Source: Methylococcus mesophilus (GTDB taxonomy: Bacteria > Pseudomonadota > Gammaproteobacteria > Methylococcales > Methylococcaceae). From it: a stretch of DNA of 64,000 nt. The notes below the pieces were generated by a model. That model was not told where the DNA came from and searched no databases. It saw nothing but the letters and a program-made list of their open reading frames with translations. Location of the stretch: the NCBI RefSeq assembly GCF_026247885.1, contig NZ_CP110921.1, positions 3,355,501 to 3,419,500 of the forward strand, in the 5' to 3' direction. The translations under genes and the position numbers were made by a program. Positions 1-8,593 of this stretch are shown one piece after another (position 1 is the first letter of the stretch; every line of letters starts with the position of its first letter).

Positions 1-423
1 GCCGATGAAGTCCAGGTACTCGGTCACCCCGAGCTGTTCCAGCAGCGGTTCGGTGAAGCGGGCCAACTTGTTGGTGATGACGGCCGTGACATAGCCCTCG
101 GCCTTCAGGCCCTCGAGGCCTTCCAGCACGCCGGGAAACAAGCCGCCCCGCTCGCACAGATGCGCCTCGTGGAATTCCAGGAACAGGCGCATGCCTTCCC
201 GGAAATCCTCGGGTTCCGCTTCCGGCCACATCTGCCCGGTCATGGCCCGCTTGATCAGCATATCCGCGCCGTTGCCGATCCAGCCCCGCGCCCGTTCCAG
301 TCCGACCGGGGCACGGCCCAGCCGCTCCAGCATGGCGTCCACCGCCCAGGCCAGGTCGGGTGCGCTGTCGACCAGGGTGCCGTCGAGGTCGAAGGCGATC
401 AGCTCGGGCCGGAATCCGATCAT
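1..423 (-). CDS. gph: Phosphoglycolate phosphatase, HAD family (3' part lies beyond the window edge)
   Basis: N-terminal 141 residues of a HAD-superfamily phosphatase. The translation opens with [20 protein letters not shown], the DxDGT nucleophile motif of the Gph family, and later carries a VITNK segment matching HAD motif II (Thr/Ser). Known role of the family: dephosphorylation of 2-phosphoglycolate, or of related sugar phosphates. The start ATG overlaps the rpe stop codon as ATGA, so the two genes are translationally coupled; an rpe-gph pair is common in Gammaproteobacteria. The gene is cut only by the window end. Other small HAD phosphatases look alike over this stretch, so substrate is inferred mainly from the neighbour. 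Confidence 0.85.
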   Translation of the reverse strand, partial: MIGFRPELIAFDLDGTLVDSAPDLAWAVDAMLERLGRAPVGLERARGWIGNGADMLIKRAMTGQMWPEAEPEDFREGMRLFLEFHEAHLCERGGLFPGVLEGLEGLKAEGYVTAVITNKLARFTEPLLEQLGVTEYLDFIG

Positions 424-1112
424 GCGCGGGCTTGGGCCAGTTCGCCGCGCAGGGCGCGGATGATGGAGTCGTAGCGGTTCGGGTCGTCCGCCTGGCCGGC
501 GCCGAACACCGCCGAACCGGCCACGAAGGTGTCGCAGCCCGCCGCGGCGATCTCGCGGATGTTCTTGGCGTTGACGCCGCCGTCGATTTCCAGGCGGATG
601 TTGCGGCCGCTGGCGTCGATGCGGCGGCGGCACTCGCGGACCTTGTCCAGCACGTAGGGGATGAACGACTGGCCGCCGAAGCCGGGGTTGACCGACATCA
701 GCAGGATCATGTCCAGCTTGTCCATGACGTGATCGAGGTAGTTGAGCGGCGTGGCCGGGTTGAATACGAGGCCGGCCTTGCAGCCGGAATCCTTGACGAG
801 CTGCAGGCTGCGGTCGACGTGCTCGGAGGCTTCCGGATGGAAAGTGATGTAGCTGGCCCCGGCCTTGGCGAAATCGGGAATGATGCGGTCCACCGGCTTG
901 ACCATCAGATGGACGTCGATCGGCGCGGTCACGCCGTGCTTGCGCAGCGCCTCACAGACCAGCGGGCCGATGGTCAGGTTCGGGACGTAGTGGTTGTCCA
1001 TCACGTCGAAATGGACGATGTCGGCGCCCGACTTGAGGACATTGTCCACCTCCTCGCCGAGACGGGCGAAGTCGGCGGAGAGAATCGAGGGGGCAATCCA
1101 GAATTCGTTCAT
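420..1112 (-). CDS. rpe: Ribulose-phosphate 3-epimerase
   Basis: A 230-residue TIM-barrel enzyme interconverting ribulose 5-phosphate and xylulose 5-phosphate. Family landmarks are all visible: [13 protein letters not shown] near the start, [12 protein letters not shown] with the metal-binding His and Asp, [16 protein letters not shown] (phosphate loop) and LEIDGGV with the second Asp. I chose the ATG at 1112 rather than 1136 because an AAGGAA ribosome-binding site sits 7-8 bases before it and homologues begin at this point. It lies upstream of and overlaps gph. In an organism assimilating formaldehyde by the ribulose monophosphate route this step helps regenerate the acceptor; that is inference from the suspected host, not from this sequence. 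Confidence 0.96.
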   Translation of the reverse strand: MNEFWIAPSILSADFARLGEEVDNVLKSGADIVHFDVMDNHYVPNLTIGPLVCEALRKHGVTAPIDVHLMVKPVDRIIPDFAKAGASYITFHPEASEHVDRSLQLVKDSGCKAGLVFNPATPLNYLDHVMDKLDMILLMSVNPGFGGQSFIPYVLDKVRECRRRIDASGRNIRLEIDGGVNAKNIREIAAAGCDTFVAGSAVFGAGQADDPNRYDSIIRALRGELAQARA

Positions 1113-1276
1113 GGCAAAGGGTTCCTTGGGACTCAACGAAAGCGCAAGCCGTTGGGCGTCACGGTCTGCGCGGGGTGTTTCCGCGCGGGGCGGTTCGGCC
1201 GGTTATTCTGGCATTTAGACCTGAGTCGGGGCAAGGCATGCGTTTGTCTTACCGGACGGCCCCTGCGGCGCGGGCT

Positions 1277-2164
1277 TCAGAATGCGAGGTCGACACCGAC
1301 GGTGCTGAGCAGGGCGGGTGTCCAGCGGGTGGTGCCGACGGCGTTCTGGACCCACATGGCGACGCGGTCGTTGAGCGTCCACAGCAGTCCCAAGCCGACG
1401 GCGTTCTGCGGCATGTGGTCGGGCTGGGTCGGGTCCCTGTGTCCGTGCGGAGCCCGTGGCAGGCTCATGTTGTTGAAGTAGCCGTGGACGAAGGCGGCGA
1501 GGGTGTCCTGGATGATGTCGCGCTGCAGCGACCATTCAAAGGTAAGCTCCCATTGCTGCTGGCCGGAAGGCTTCAGCATGCGGGTGGTTCCGACGTTGTA
1601 TTCGAATTCGATTTCGAACGGCAGGGTCTGGTCGAAGTTCGCCGCGATCGAGGGCTGGGTGCCGGAATTGAATGCCGCGCTGCCGAGCCATTCGGTCTGC
1701 ACATAGGCCTCGATGCCGGCAGCGGGCAGGAAATAATCGCGGTTTTCCAGCCAGAGATTGACCTTGGCGTCGATCGCGATGGGGGAGAAGCCCCAGGTCG
1801 GCTGGGCGCCGCCGATCCAGGTCACGCCGTTGCCGAACACCCGGAGTTCCAGTTTGTCGAGCAGCCCGTAGCGCAGCAGGTATTCCGTGTTGTACTGGGC
1901 CGGCGTCGCCGCCGCGGTGCCGTAATAGGTGAAGGGCGCGAACTCGATGTAGGCCCGGCCCTGCGGCAGGGTGTAGGCGCTGTTGGAGAAATTGGCCAGG
2001 TCCGGGCCGGGATTCCTGATGTCGGCCCGCGACTCCTGTGCCTTGGGCGGCGGGACGACCTCACGCTCGCCGACGATCTCGGGATCGGGCTTGCCGAGCA
2101 CGGCACAGCCGGAGAGCGTCAGCAGGCTTAAGGCGGTCCAGGTGCGGGAGGCAAACGGGGGCAT
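1277..2164 (-). CDS. Lipoprotein-anchored putative outer-membrane barrel protein, paralogue 3 (short form)
   Basis: 295 residues. The N-terminus has a lipoprotein signal with lipobox LSGC (Cys about residue 20), and the chain ends in VDLAF, an aromatic C-terminal residue typical of outer-membrane beta-barrels. The central part has repeated amphipathic strands with WGFSPIAIDAK, LWLENRDYFLPAAGIEAYVQTEW and FEIEFEYNVGTTR. This resembles the transporter-like family often labelled 'MetA pathway of phenol degradation'; substrate unknown. It is the last gene of a tandem trio and lacks the helical linker found in the other two. The gap to the upstream paralogue is 16 bases, so co-transcription is near certain. 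A lipidated barrel is unusual; alternatively the Cys is fortuitous. Confidence 0.7.
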   Translation of the reverse strand: MPPFASRTWTALSLLTLSGCAVLGKPDPEIVGEREVVPPPKAQESRADIRNPGPDLANFSNSAYTLPQGRAYIEFAPFTYYGTAAATPAQYNTEYLLRYGLLDKLELRVFGNGVTWIGGAQPTWGFSPIAIDAKVNLWLENRDYFLPAAGIEAYVQTEWLGSAAFNSGTQPSIAANFDQTLPFEIEFEYNVGTTRMLKPSGQQQWELTFEWSLQRDIIQDTLAAFVHGYFNNMSLPRAPHGHRDPTQPDHMPQNAVGLGLLWTLNDRVAMWVQNAVGTTRWTPALLSTVGVDLAF

Positions 2165-2180
2165 GGTTGAAATTCAAGGC

Positions 2181-3350
2181 TCAGAAGGCAACGGCGAATC
2201 CCGCCATGGTGACCATGGACGGCGAAAACTCGGTGGTGCCCCCGCTGGCCTGGCCATACACCGCGAAGCGGTTGTTCAAGGTCCAGATGAAACCGGCGCC
2301 GGCCACGTTCTGGTAAGGCGAACGAGTCCGGGGCGCGGGAATGGCGGGCAGGCCGGAGGGCGAGGCCGCTGCCCTCGGGGTGTAGTCGTAGTTGTAGTAA
2401 TAGCCATGGGCGAACAAGGCGAGGTCCTTGTCGAGAAAGTCGCGCTGCACCGCCCATTCGAACACGAACTGCCAGACGTTCCGGCCGTTGCGGTCCGGCA
2501 CCCGGGCGGTGCCGATGTTGTACTCGAACAGGATGTCCAGCGGCAGCGACTGGTCGAAGTTGAAATTGACCGCCGGCTGCGTGCCGATGTTGAACGGCGT
2601 GGCGCCCAGCCATTCGGTCTGCAAATAGGCCTCGATCGCCGCCGCCGGCAGGAAATAGTCCTGTTTTTCCAGCCACAGGTTGATCTTGGTGTCGAAGGCG
2701 ACCGGCGAGAAGCCCCAATAGCCGTTCGATCCGCCGCTCCAGCTTACGCCATTGCCGAACAGGCGCAGCTCGATGTCGTCGGTCAGCCCGTAGCGGAGGA
2801 GATACTGCGTGTAATACAGGGCCGGCGTCGATCTGGCGGTGCCGGTGTAGGCCGAGGGCGCCGGGCCGTTGTAGGTATAGGGCGCGAATTCGATGTAGGC
2901 CCGGCCTTCGGGCAGGGTGAAGGCGCTGTTGGTGAAATTGGCCTGGTCCGGACCGGGGTTGGCGATGTCGGGCTGGGAGCGCCATTGCTCGATGTTCTCG
3001 GGCAGGCGGGCGCGGGAGCGGTCGTAGCGGCCCTTGAAGAATTCTTCGCTGATCTCCTTGCCGCGCACGGAGCCCAAGGACTTGAACTGGGAATAGGCCG
3101 GGGCCGCTTCCGGCAATTCGGCGGCGGGCTGCAACAGCCGCTGCTGCTCCTCCACGCGCCGTTTCGCCAGCGCCTCGAAGGCGCGGTAGTCCGACTCGAA
3201 GGTCTCGTACCGCGCCTCGGGCGGCGGCGAAGCCGGCTTCGTGCCGGGAGGGGGGCGGACGGGAGCGTCCGGCGGTTTGGTCGCCGCGGAGCAGCCGGCC
3301 AGACAGGAGAGGCATAGCGTGGAAACCCTGTGTCGGAACGGCGGCGGCAT
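2181..3350 (-). CDS. Lipoprotein-anchored putative outer-membrane barrel protein, paralogue 2
   Basis: 389 residues. Signal peptide with lipobox LAGC, then a Pro-rich spacer, a helical segment (YRAFEALAKRRVEEQQRLLQ, about 54-75), the conserved motif FFKGRYDRSRARLPENIEQW, and a C-terminal barrel-like half beginning NPGPDQANFTNSAFTLPEGR and ending FAVAF. It shares long near-identical runs with the genes on both sides (RLFGNGVSW, WGFSPVAFDTKINLWLEK, TEWLGATPFN), showing recent tandem duplication. It lies 24 bases after the upstream paralogue and 16 bases before the next. The predicted place is the outer membrane. The function is not recognisable from sequence; a channel or an assembly role for an exported polymer are both possible. 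Confidence 0.7.
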   Translation of the reverse strand: MPPPFRHRVSTLCLSCLAGCSAATKPPDAPVRPPPGTKPASPPPEARYETFESDYRAFEALAKRRVEEQQRLLQPAAELPEAAPAYSQFKSLGSVRGKEISEEFFKGRYDRSRARLPENIEQWRSQPDIANPGPDQANFTNSAFTLPEGRAYIEFAPYTYNGPAPSAYTGTARSTPALYYTQYLLRYGLTDDIELRLFGNGVSWSGGSNGYWGFSPVAFDTKINLWLEKQDYFLPAAAIEAYLQTEWLGATPFNIGTQPAVNFNFDQSLPLDILFEYNIGTARVPDRNGRNVWQFVFEWAVQRDFLDKDLALFAHGYYYNYDYTPRAAASPSGLPAIPAPRTRSPYQNVAGAGFIWTLNNRFAVYGQASGGTTEFSPSMVTMAGFAVAF

Positions 3351-3374
3351 GGCTCGGGGGCTCGGCTGGACGGC

Positions 3375-4553
3375 TCAGAAGGCGAGGGCGAGTCCCAGTG
3401 AACTGATGAGGGAAGGCGAGTTCCGGGTGGTGCCGGCGGAGCTCTGTGCCCACATCGCGAAACGGCTGTTGACCGTCCAGATCAAGCCGGCGCCGACCGC
3501 GTCCTGGGTCAGGTCGTCGGTAACGGGAGCCTGGGAACTGGGCAGCCGCGGCAGGGTCGTGGCGTTGTAGTAGCCGTGGATGAAGGCGGCGAAATCCTTG
3601 TCGAAGAGGTCGCGCTGCAAGGCCCACTGGAAAACGAATTCCCATTCGTTCTGCCCCGGCATCTGCTGGGTGCGCGTCGCGCCCAGGTTGTATTCCAGGT
3701 CGATGTCGAACGGCAGGGACTGGTCGAAATTGAAGCTGATCGAAGGCTGGGTGCCGGAGTCGAAAGGTGCGCTGCCCAGCCACTGGGTCTGGATGTAGGC
3801 CTCGATCCCCAAAGCCGGGAGGAAATAGTCCGGCTTTTCCAGCCAGATGTTGATCTTGGTGTCGAAGGCGATGGGCGAAAATCCCCAGGCGGAATTGCTG
3901 CCGCCCTGCCAGGCGACGCCGTTGCCGAACAAACGCAGCTCGATGTCGTCGGTCAGGCCGTACCGCAGCAGGAATTCGGTGTTGTATTGCGCAGGGCTCG
4001 ACTGCGAAGTCCCGTAATAGGTGAACGGTACGAATTCCACATAGGCGCGCCCGGCCGGGAGGGTGAATGCGCTGTTGGGGAAGTTGGCCAGATCCGGTCC
4101 GGGATTGCCGATGTCGGGCTGCGAGCGCCATTTTTCGACGTTTTCCGGTAACCGGGCGCGGGAACGGTTGTAGCGGCCCTTGAAAAAAGCTTCGGCCACG
4201 TCGATCGCACGTTCGGTGCCGTAGGCCCGAAATTGCTGGTAGCCTGCCTGCGGCTCCGGTATCGGTCGGGGTGGCGCTACCCCTTCTCCCGGCTGGTTCC
4301 GGGTTTGCAACTGTGTCTGCATGGCTTCCACCCGCTTCCTGGCCAGCGCCTGGAAATCCCGGTAGGAGGATTGGAAGTCGGCGTCCGGCCCGGCCGACTG
4401 AGGCGTATCGGCAGCGGAGGAGGCCGCCGTCCGCGGCGGCGCCTTGGCCGGGGACGCCGGCTCCGCAGGTCCGGAGGTCTTGCCGGCGGAGGCGCACCCT
4501 CCTGCGGCGAGGACCATCGACAGGAGTCCGGCGGATCGCGGCGACGCTCGCAT
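3375..4553 (-). CDS. Lipoprotein-anchored putative outer-membrane barrel protein, paralogue 1
   Basis: 392 residues, first of the three paralogues. Lipobox AAGGC near residue 20 follows a hydrophobic stretch; then an Ala/Pro-rich linker, the helical segment YRDFQALARKRVEAMQTQLQ, the shared motif FFKGRYNRSRARLPENVEKW, and a barrel-like domain from NPGPDLANFPNSAFTLPAGR to the C-terminal LALAF. The Phe end and alternating aromatic strands support an outer-membrane barrel. The gap after the small periplasmic gene upstream is 28 bases. All three paralogues keep NPGPD.ANF.NSA.TLP.GRAY.EF, the most conserved block, which probably marks the start of the barrel. No enzymatic motif is visible. Confidence 0.7.
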   Translation of the reverse strand: MRASPRSAGLLSMVLAAGGCASAGKTSGPAEPASPAKAPPRTAASSAADTPQSAGPDADFQSSYRDFQALARKRVEAMQTQLQTRNQPGEGVAPPRPIPEPQAGYQQFRAYGTERAIDVAEAFFKGRYNRSRARLPENVEKWRSQPDIGNPGPDLANFPNSAFTLPAGRAYVEFVPFTYYGTSQSSPAQYNTEFLLRYGLTDDIELRLFGNGVAWQGGSNSAWGFSPIAFDTKINIWLEKPDYFLPALGIEAYIQTQWLGSAPFDSGTQPSISFNFDQSLPFDIDLEYNLGATRTQQMPGQNEWEFVFQWALQRDLFDKDFAAFIHGYYNATTLPRLPSSQAPVTDDLTQDAVGAGLIWTVNSRFAMWAQSSAGTTRNSPSLISSLGLALAF

Positions 4554-4581
4554 GGGCGCGTGTTCCCGGCGGAGCTTTTGA

Positions 4582-5016
4582 CTATTTGATCAAAGGAATC
4601 CGCGCCGCGATTTCCGAGTTGACCGCGGACTGGATCTTGGCTTCGATCTGGTAGTAGCGCGCGGCTTTCTTGGCGGAAATCGCGGCCACGAACTTGGGGA
4701 AAAAGGATTTCAGGATGCGGTAGCGGTCCTCCTCCACAGCGATGTAGCCCAGCGTGATCTTCTTCGCCAGTTCGTCCGTCATGTTGTCGAAATTGTTGCC
4801 GAACTCGTTGTAATAGTATTCGCGCCGGGCAGTCAGGGCCGAGAGCTCGCTCCAGTAACGCTCGTACAGCGGCCAGAAGCGTGTGGCTTCCTCGGGGGAG
4901 AGCTGCAGGTTGCTCTCGACCAGGCGCTTTCTCGCCAGGGCGTAGTCTTCGTCGGCCGCCAGCGCCGCTGCGGAACCCAGACTCAGCAAGAGTGCCAGAA
5001 CGCGCAAACCGGACAT
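4582..5016 (-). CDS. Small periplasmic helical protein of unknown function
   Basis: 144 residues. A signal peptide (MSGLRVLALLLSLGSAAALA, cleavage before ADEDY) precedes an entirely helical, charged mature domain with LSPEEATRFWPLYERYW, TDELAKKITLGYIAVEEDRYRILKSFFPKF. The layout is reminiscent of periplasmic Spy/CpxP-like helical proteins but the LTxxQ motif is not seen, so I do not assign it there. The start at 5016 is chosen over an upstream in-frame ATG because AAGGAGG lies just before it. It heads the operon with the three lipoprotein-barrel paralogues, so it may be a periplasmic partner of them; this is inference from position. Confidence 0.75.
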   Translation of the reverse strand: MSGLRVLALLLSLGSAAALAADEDYALARKRLVESNLQLSPEEATRFWPLYERYWSELSALTARREYYYNEFGNNFDNMTDELAKKITLGYIAVEEDRYRILKSFFPKFVAAISAKKAARYYQIEAKIQSAVNSEIAARIPLIK

Positions 5017-5091
5017 GGGTCCTCCTTGATCGGCAAAGAAAAGATGGAGTGGCCGTGCCCTGGAGACTTTCAAGGGGACGGGACCGTTCGG

Positions 5092-5100
5092 AGTGTAGCA
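5092..5100 (-). promoter_or_regulatory. Candidate extended -10 promoter element for the 5016-1277 operon
   Basis: On the minus strand the sequence TGCTACACT fits an extended -10 element (TGnTATAAT, with TACACT). It lies about 75 bases upstream of the start codon at 5016. No good -35 hexamer is seen at 17 bases, so this is a weak call. Confidence 0.35.
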
Positions 5101-5201
5101 CCGGCCGGTTGCAAATTGCGTGTCGGGCGACTACCGCGGCGTTTAGCCCGGACGGACAGATCGTTTATCCTTTGCCCTCCGACTGTTCATGAGCATTCCC
5201 C

Positions 5202-7928
5202 GTGTCCGACACCTCTCCGCTCCTCGTCCTCGTTGACGGCTCATCCTTTCTGTACCGCGCTTTTTTCGCCCTGCCGCCTCTGACCAATTCCCGCGGGGAG
5301 CCGACCGGGGCGGTCTACGGTGTCATCAACATGCTGCGGAAACTGGTGCAGTCCTATGGCACGGCTCATGTCGCCGTGGTGTTCGACGCCCCCGGCCGCA
5401 ATTTCCGCGACGAACTGTTCGAGCATTACAAGGCGCACCGGCCGCCCATGCCGGACGATCTGCGGAGCCAGATCGATCCGCTGCATCAGGTGGTGCGGGC
5501 TTTGGGCTTGCCGATGCTGATCGAGCCGGGCGTGGAGGCGGACGACGTCATCGGCACCCTGGCGAGGCAGGCGGTGGAGCGGGGCTTCCGGGTGCTGATC
5601 TCGACCGGTGACAAGGACATGGCGCAACTGGTGTGCGACCGCGTGACGCTGGAGAACACCATGTTCGACAGCCGGCTCGACGTCGAGGGCGTGATCGCCA
5701 AGTTCGGGGTGCCGCCCCAGCGCATTGTCGATTACCTCGCCTTGGTCGGAGACACCTCGGACAATATCCCCGGTGTGCCCAAGGTCGGTCCCAAGACCGC
5801 CGCGAAGTGGCTGGCCGAATACGGGTCGCTCGATGCGCTGATCGCCCGTGCCGGCGAAGTCGGCGGCAAGATCGGCGAAAACCTCCGCGCCAGCCTGGAG
5901 CTGATCCCGCTCTCGCGCGAACTGGCGACCATCCGCTGCGACATCCCGCTGCCGCTGGCGCCGGAGTCGCTGGAGCGGCAGCCGCCGGACAAGGCGGCGC
6001 TGCGAGAGCTGTACGCCCGGCTGGAATTCAAGACCTTGCTACGGCAACTGGACGCCGAGCCGGCGGACTCGAAGAGCAGCGGAGCTGAATCCGCTCCGGT
6101 TCCGTCGGCGCCGCCGGTCGAGACGTCCTATGAAATGGTGGCGGACGAAGCCGCGCTGGACCGCTGGCTGGAGAAGCTCGCAGCGGCCGAGCTGTTCGCC
6201 TTCGACACCGAGACCAGCAGCCTGGATTACATGCGCGCCGAGGTCGTCGGCGTGTCCTTCGCGGTCGAACCTGGCGAGGCGGCCTATGTGCCGCTGGCGC
6301 ACGACTATCCCGGCGCGCCGGTCCAACTCGACCGGGCCAGGGTGCTGGAGCGCCTGCGGCCGCTGCTGGAGGACGAAACCCAACCTAAGCTGGGCCAGCA
6401 CCTCAAGTACGACGCCAACGTGCTGCTCAACCATGGCATTGCGTTGCGCGGCATCCGCCACGACACCATGCTGGAGTCCTACGTGCTGAACAGCACGGCG
6501 ACCCGGCACGACATGGACTCGTTGGCCGAGCGCTACCTGGACCGCAAGACCATTCATTACGAGGACGTCGCCGGCAAGGGCGCGAAGCAGATCCCGTTCG
6601 CCCAGGTTTCGGTCGAGGACGCCTGCCGCTATGCCGCCGAGGACGCCGACATCACGCTGTGCCTGCATCGGGCGCTGTGGCCGCAACTGGAACGCGAGCC
6701 TGGATTGCGGGCGGTGTACGAAAACATCGAGATTCCGCTGGTGCCGGTGCTGTCCCGGATCGAGCGCAGTGGCGTATTGGTGGACGTGTATAAACTGGCG
6801 GAGCAGAGCCGCGAGCTGGAGCTGCGCATGGCCGAGGTCGAAATCGAAGCCCAGACCGTGGCTGGCGAGACCTTCAATCTCGGCTCGCCCAAGCAGATCC
6901 AGACCATCCTGTACGACAAGCTGGGGCTGCCGGTCATCAAGAAGACGCCCACCGGCCAGCCGTCCACCGACGAATCGGTGCTGCAGGACCTGGCCGAAAC
7001 CTTCGAGCTGCCGCGGCTTATCCTGGAATACCGCTCGCTCTCCAAGCTCAAGTCCACTTACACCGACAAGCTGCCGCAGCAGGTGAATCCCCGCAGCGGC
7101 CGGGTCCACACCTCCTATCACCAGGCGGTGGCGGCGACCGGGCGGCTGTCGTCCTCCGATCCCAATCTGCAGAACATCCCGGTGCGGACCGAGGAAGGCC
7201 GCCGCATCCGCCAGGCCTTCATCGCGCCGCCCGGCCACAAGCTGCTGGCGGCAGATTACTCGCAGATCGAGCTGCGGATCATGGCGCATCTGTCGGGCGA
7301 TGCGAATCTGCTCGCCGCTTTCGCAGAGGATGCCGACGTGCACCGCGCCACCGCATCGGAAGTGTTCGGCGTGGCGCTGGAAGAGGTGACGCTCAACCAG
7401 CGCCGTTCCGCCAAAGCCATCAACTTCGGGCTGATTTACGGCATGTCGGCCTTCGGCCTGGCCAAGCAGCTCGGCATCCAGCAGAAGCTGGCGCAAGGCT
7501 ACATCGACCTGTATTTCACCCGCTATCCCGGCGTGCGCGCCTACATGGACAGCACCCGCGAATCGGCCCGCGAGCGCGGCTACGTCGAAACCCTGTTCGG
7601 CCGCCGGCTGCACGTGCCGGACATCCAGTCCCGCAACGCCCAGCGCCGCCAGTACGCCGAGCGCACCGCGATCAACGCGCCCATGCAGGGGACGGCAGCC
7701 GACATCATCAAGCGGGCGATGATCGCGGTGGACGGCTGGATCGAAGCCAGCCGCGCGCCGCTGCGCATGATCATGCAGGTGCACGACGAGCTGGTGTTCG
7801 AGGTGGCCGAGGATTTCGTGCCCGAAGCCGCCGCAGCCGTCGCTAAGCACATGAGCCGCGCCGCAGAACTCGCCGTGCCGCTGGTCGTCGACGTCGGTAC
7901 GGGCGACAACTGGGATGAGGCCCATTGA
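5202..7928 (+). CDS. polA: DNA polymerase I, three-domain form
   Basis: 908 residues. Domain order: 5'-nuclease (about 1-290, opening LLVLVDGSSFLYRAFFALPPL, with VEADDVIGTLA and GDTSDNIPGVPKVGPKTA), 3'-5' exonuclease (about 315-510, with catalytic D335 and E337 in FDTETSSLD and the YAAEDADIT block), and polymerase (about 530-908, motif A ADYSQIELR with D685, motif B RRSAKAINFGLIYGM, motif C HDELVFEV with D862). All catalytic residues are present, so it should proofread as the E. coli enzyme does. The start is a GTG; no upstream in-frame ATG fits homologues better. Its end overlaps the next gene by 14 bases. It acts in Okazaki-fragment processing and excision repair. Confidence 0.98.
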   Translation: MSDTSPLLVLVDGSSFLYRAFFALPPLTNSRGEPTGAVYGVINMLRKLVQSYGTAHVAVVFDAPGRNFRDELFEHYKAHRPPMPDDLRSQIDPLHQVVRALGLPMLIEPGVEADDVIGTLARQAVERGFRVLISTGDKDMAQLVCDRVTLENTMFDSRLDVEGVIAKFGVPPQRIVDYLALVGDTSDNIPGVPKVGPKTAAKWLAEYGSLDALIARAGEVGGKIGENLRASLELIPLSRELATIRCDIPLPLAPESLERQPPDKAALRELYARLEFKTLLRQLDAEPADSKSSGAESAPVPSAPPVETSYEMVADEAALDRWLEKLAAAELFAFDTETSSLDYMRAEVVGVSFAVEPGEAAYVPLAHDYPGAPVQLDRARVLERLRPLLEDETQPKLGQHLKYDANVLLNHGIALRGIRHDTMLESYVLNSTATRHDMDSLAERYLDRKTIHYEDVAGKGAKQIPFAQVSVEDACRYAAEDADITLCLHRALWPQLEREPGLRAVYENIEIPLVPVLSRIERSGVLVDVYKLAEQSRELELRMAEVEIEAQTVAGETFNLGSPKQIQTILYDKLGLPVIKKTPTGQPSTDESVLQDLAETFELPRLILEYRSLSKLKSTYTDKLPQQVNPRSGRVHTSYHQAVAATGRLSSSDPNLQNIPVRTEEGRRIRQAFIAPPGHKLLAADYSQIELRIMAHLSGDANLLAAFAEDADVHRATASEVFGVALEEVTLNQRRSAKAINFGLIYGMSAFGLAKQLGIQQKLAQGYIDLYFTRYPGVRAYMDSTRESARERGYVETLFGRRLHVPDIQSRNAQRRQYAERTAINAPMQGTAADIIKRAMIAVDGWIEASRAPLRMIMQVHDELVFEVAEDFVPEAAAAVAKHMSRAAELAVPLVVDVGTGDNWDEAH

Positions 7929-8319
7929 CGCGCAAGCGGCGACGGTCTACCAGCTCGACATCGTGCTGACGGCGGATCACCTGATTTCCGTCGGCCGGCT
8001 GGACGAGTTCCTGTTTCCGGCTGGCCGCTACGTCTACACCGGCAGCGCCCGCCGCAACCTGGACGCCCGCGTCCGCCGCCATCTGAGCCGGGACAAGAAA
8101 CAGCGCTGGCACATCGATTACCTGCTGATGGCCGGAGAGGCCGAGGTGGTGGGCGTCCGTTTGTTCGAGGACGGCGAATGCGTCGTGAACCAGGCGACCG
8201 AAGGCGTCGTCGTCGCGCCGGGTTTCGGCGCCAGCGACTGCCGCAGCCGCTGCGGCAGCCATCTCAAGTACTGCGGCAGAAGCGAGTGCTTGGCGGTTTC
8301 CGCGAATGTACATTTATAA
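7915..8319 (+). CDS. DUF123 (GIY-YIG-like) domain protein
   Basis: 134 residues. The motif AGRYVYTGSARRNLDARVRRHL is the GIY-YIG-like core of the DUF123 family, followed by KKQRWHIDYLLMAGEAEVV and a Cys-containing end GFGASDCRSRCGSHLKYC. In this family the domain is sometimes fused to endonuclease III; here it stands alone. Family members are presumed nucleases of DNA repair, though activity is not established. The start codon overlaps the 3' end of polA by 14 bases, which suggests translational coupling and fits a repair role. The next gene starts 33 bases on but has its own promoter. Confidence 0.85.
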   Translation: MRPIDAQAATVYQLDIVLTADHLISVGRLDEFLFPAGRYVYTGSARRNLDARVRRHLSRDKKQRWHIDYLLMAGEAEVVGVRLFEDGECVVNQATEGVVVAPGFGASDCRSRCGSHLKYCGRSECLAVSANVHL

Positions 8320-8337
8320 TGATGCCATTTTGTACAT
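8306..8337 (+). promoter_or_regulatory. Promoter and paired TGTACA palindromes upstream of the Phd/YefM-PIN operon
   Basis: Two copies of the palindrome TGTACA (8307-8312 and 8331-8336, centres 24 bp apart) form the inverted repeat ATGTACA...TGTACAT. A perfect TATAAT -10 box (8315-8320) lies between them, with TTGGCG at 8290-8295 as a poor -35 (19 bp spacer). TGTACA is the known core bound by E. coli YefM, so this looks like an autoregulatory operator. A strong GGAGGAGG ribosome-binding site follows before the GTG start at 8353. Confidence 0.7.
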
Positions 8338-8352
8338 CTGGAGGAGGTTGCC

Positions 8353-8580
8353 GTGAAACAAGCCACGTTTACCGAGGTTCGCAATCATGCCAAGCAGTAT
8401 TTCGACCTCGTTGAGGCGGGAGAATCGGTTCGGGTTTTGCGTAACGGCAAGCCTATCGCCGACATCGTGCCGGTGATGGCCGAACTTCCGTCGTGGAAAC
8501 GCCGCAAGGTGCAGCCTCTGGTGCTTGATGGTATCGCCCTCAGCCGCATGATTTTGGAGGAACGTGAAGCCGGGCGGTGA
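8353..8580 (+). CDS. Antitoxin, Phd/YefM family
   Basis: 75 residues. The N-terminal half, FTEVRNHAKQYFDLVEAGESVRVLRNGKPIADIVPV, is the Phd/YefM DNA-binding fold (compare FSELRANLAKVLDEV-type starts); the C-terminal tail is the expected toxin-binding part. The GTG start is preceded by GGAGGAGG at 8339-8347. The stop codon lies 13 bases before the toxin start. Role: neutralises the PIN toxin and represses the operon, probably through the TGTACA palindromes upstream. Confidence 0.88.
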   Translation: MKQATFTEVRNHAKQYFDLVEAGESVRVLRNGKPIADIVPVMAELPSWKRRKVQPLVLDGIALSRMILEEREAGR

Positions 8581-8593
8581 GGGGAGCGTCGCG

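Noticed and set aside
2128-4497. A 789-residue open frame on the minus strand running through the lipoprotein trio in another frame
   Set aside because: It is Arg/Pro-rich, has no family landmarks, and overlaps three paralogues whose mutual similarity proves their own frame is the coding one.
6039-7925. Long antisense frame opposite polA
   Set aside because: High-GC shadow frame; polA has every catalytic motif in the sense frame.
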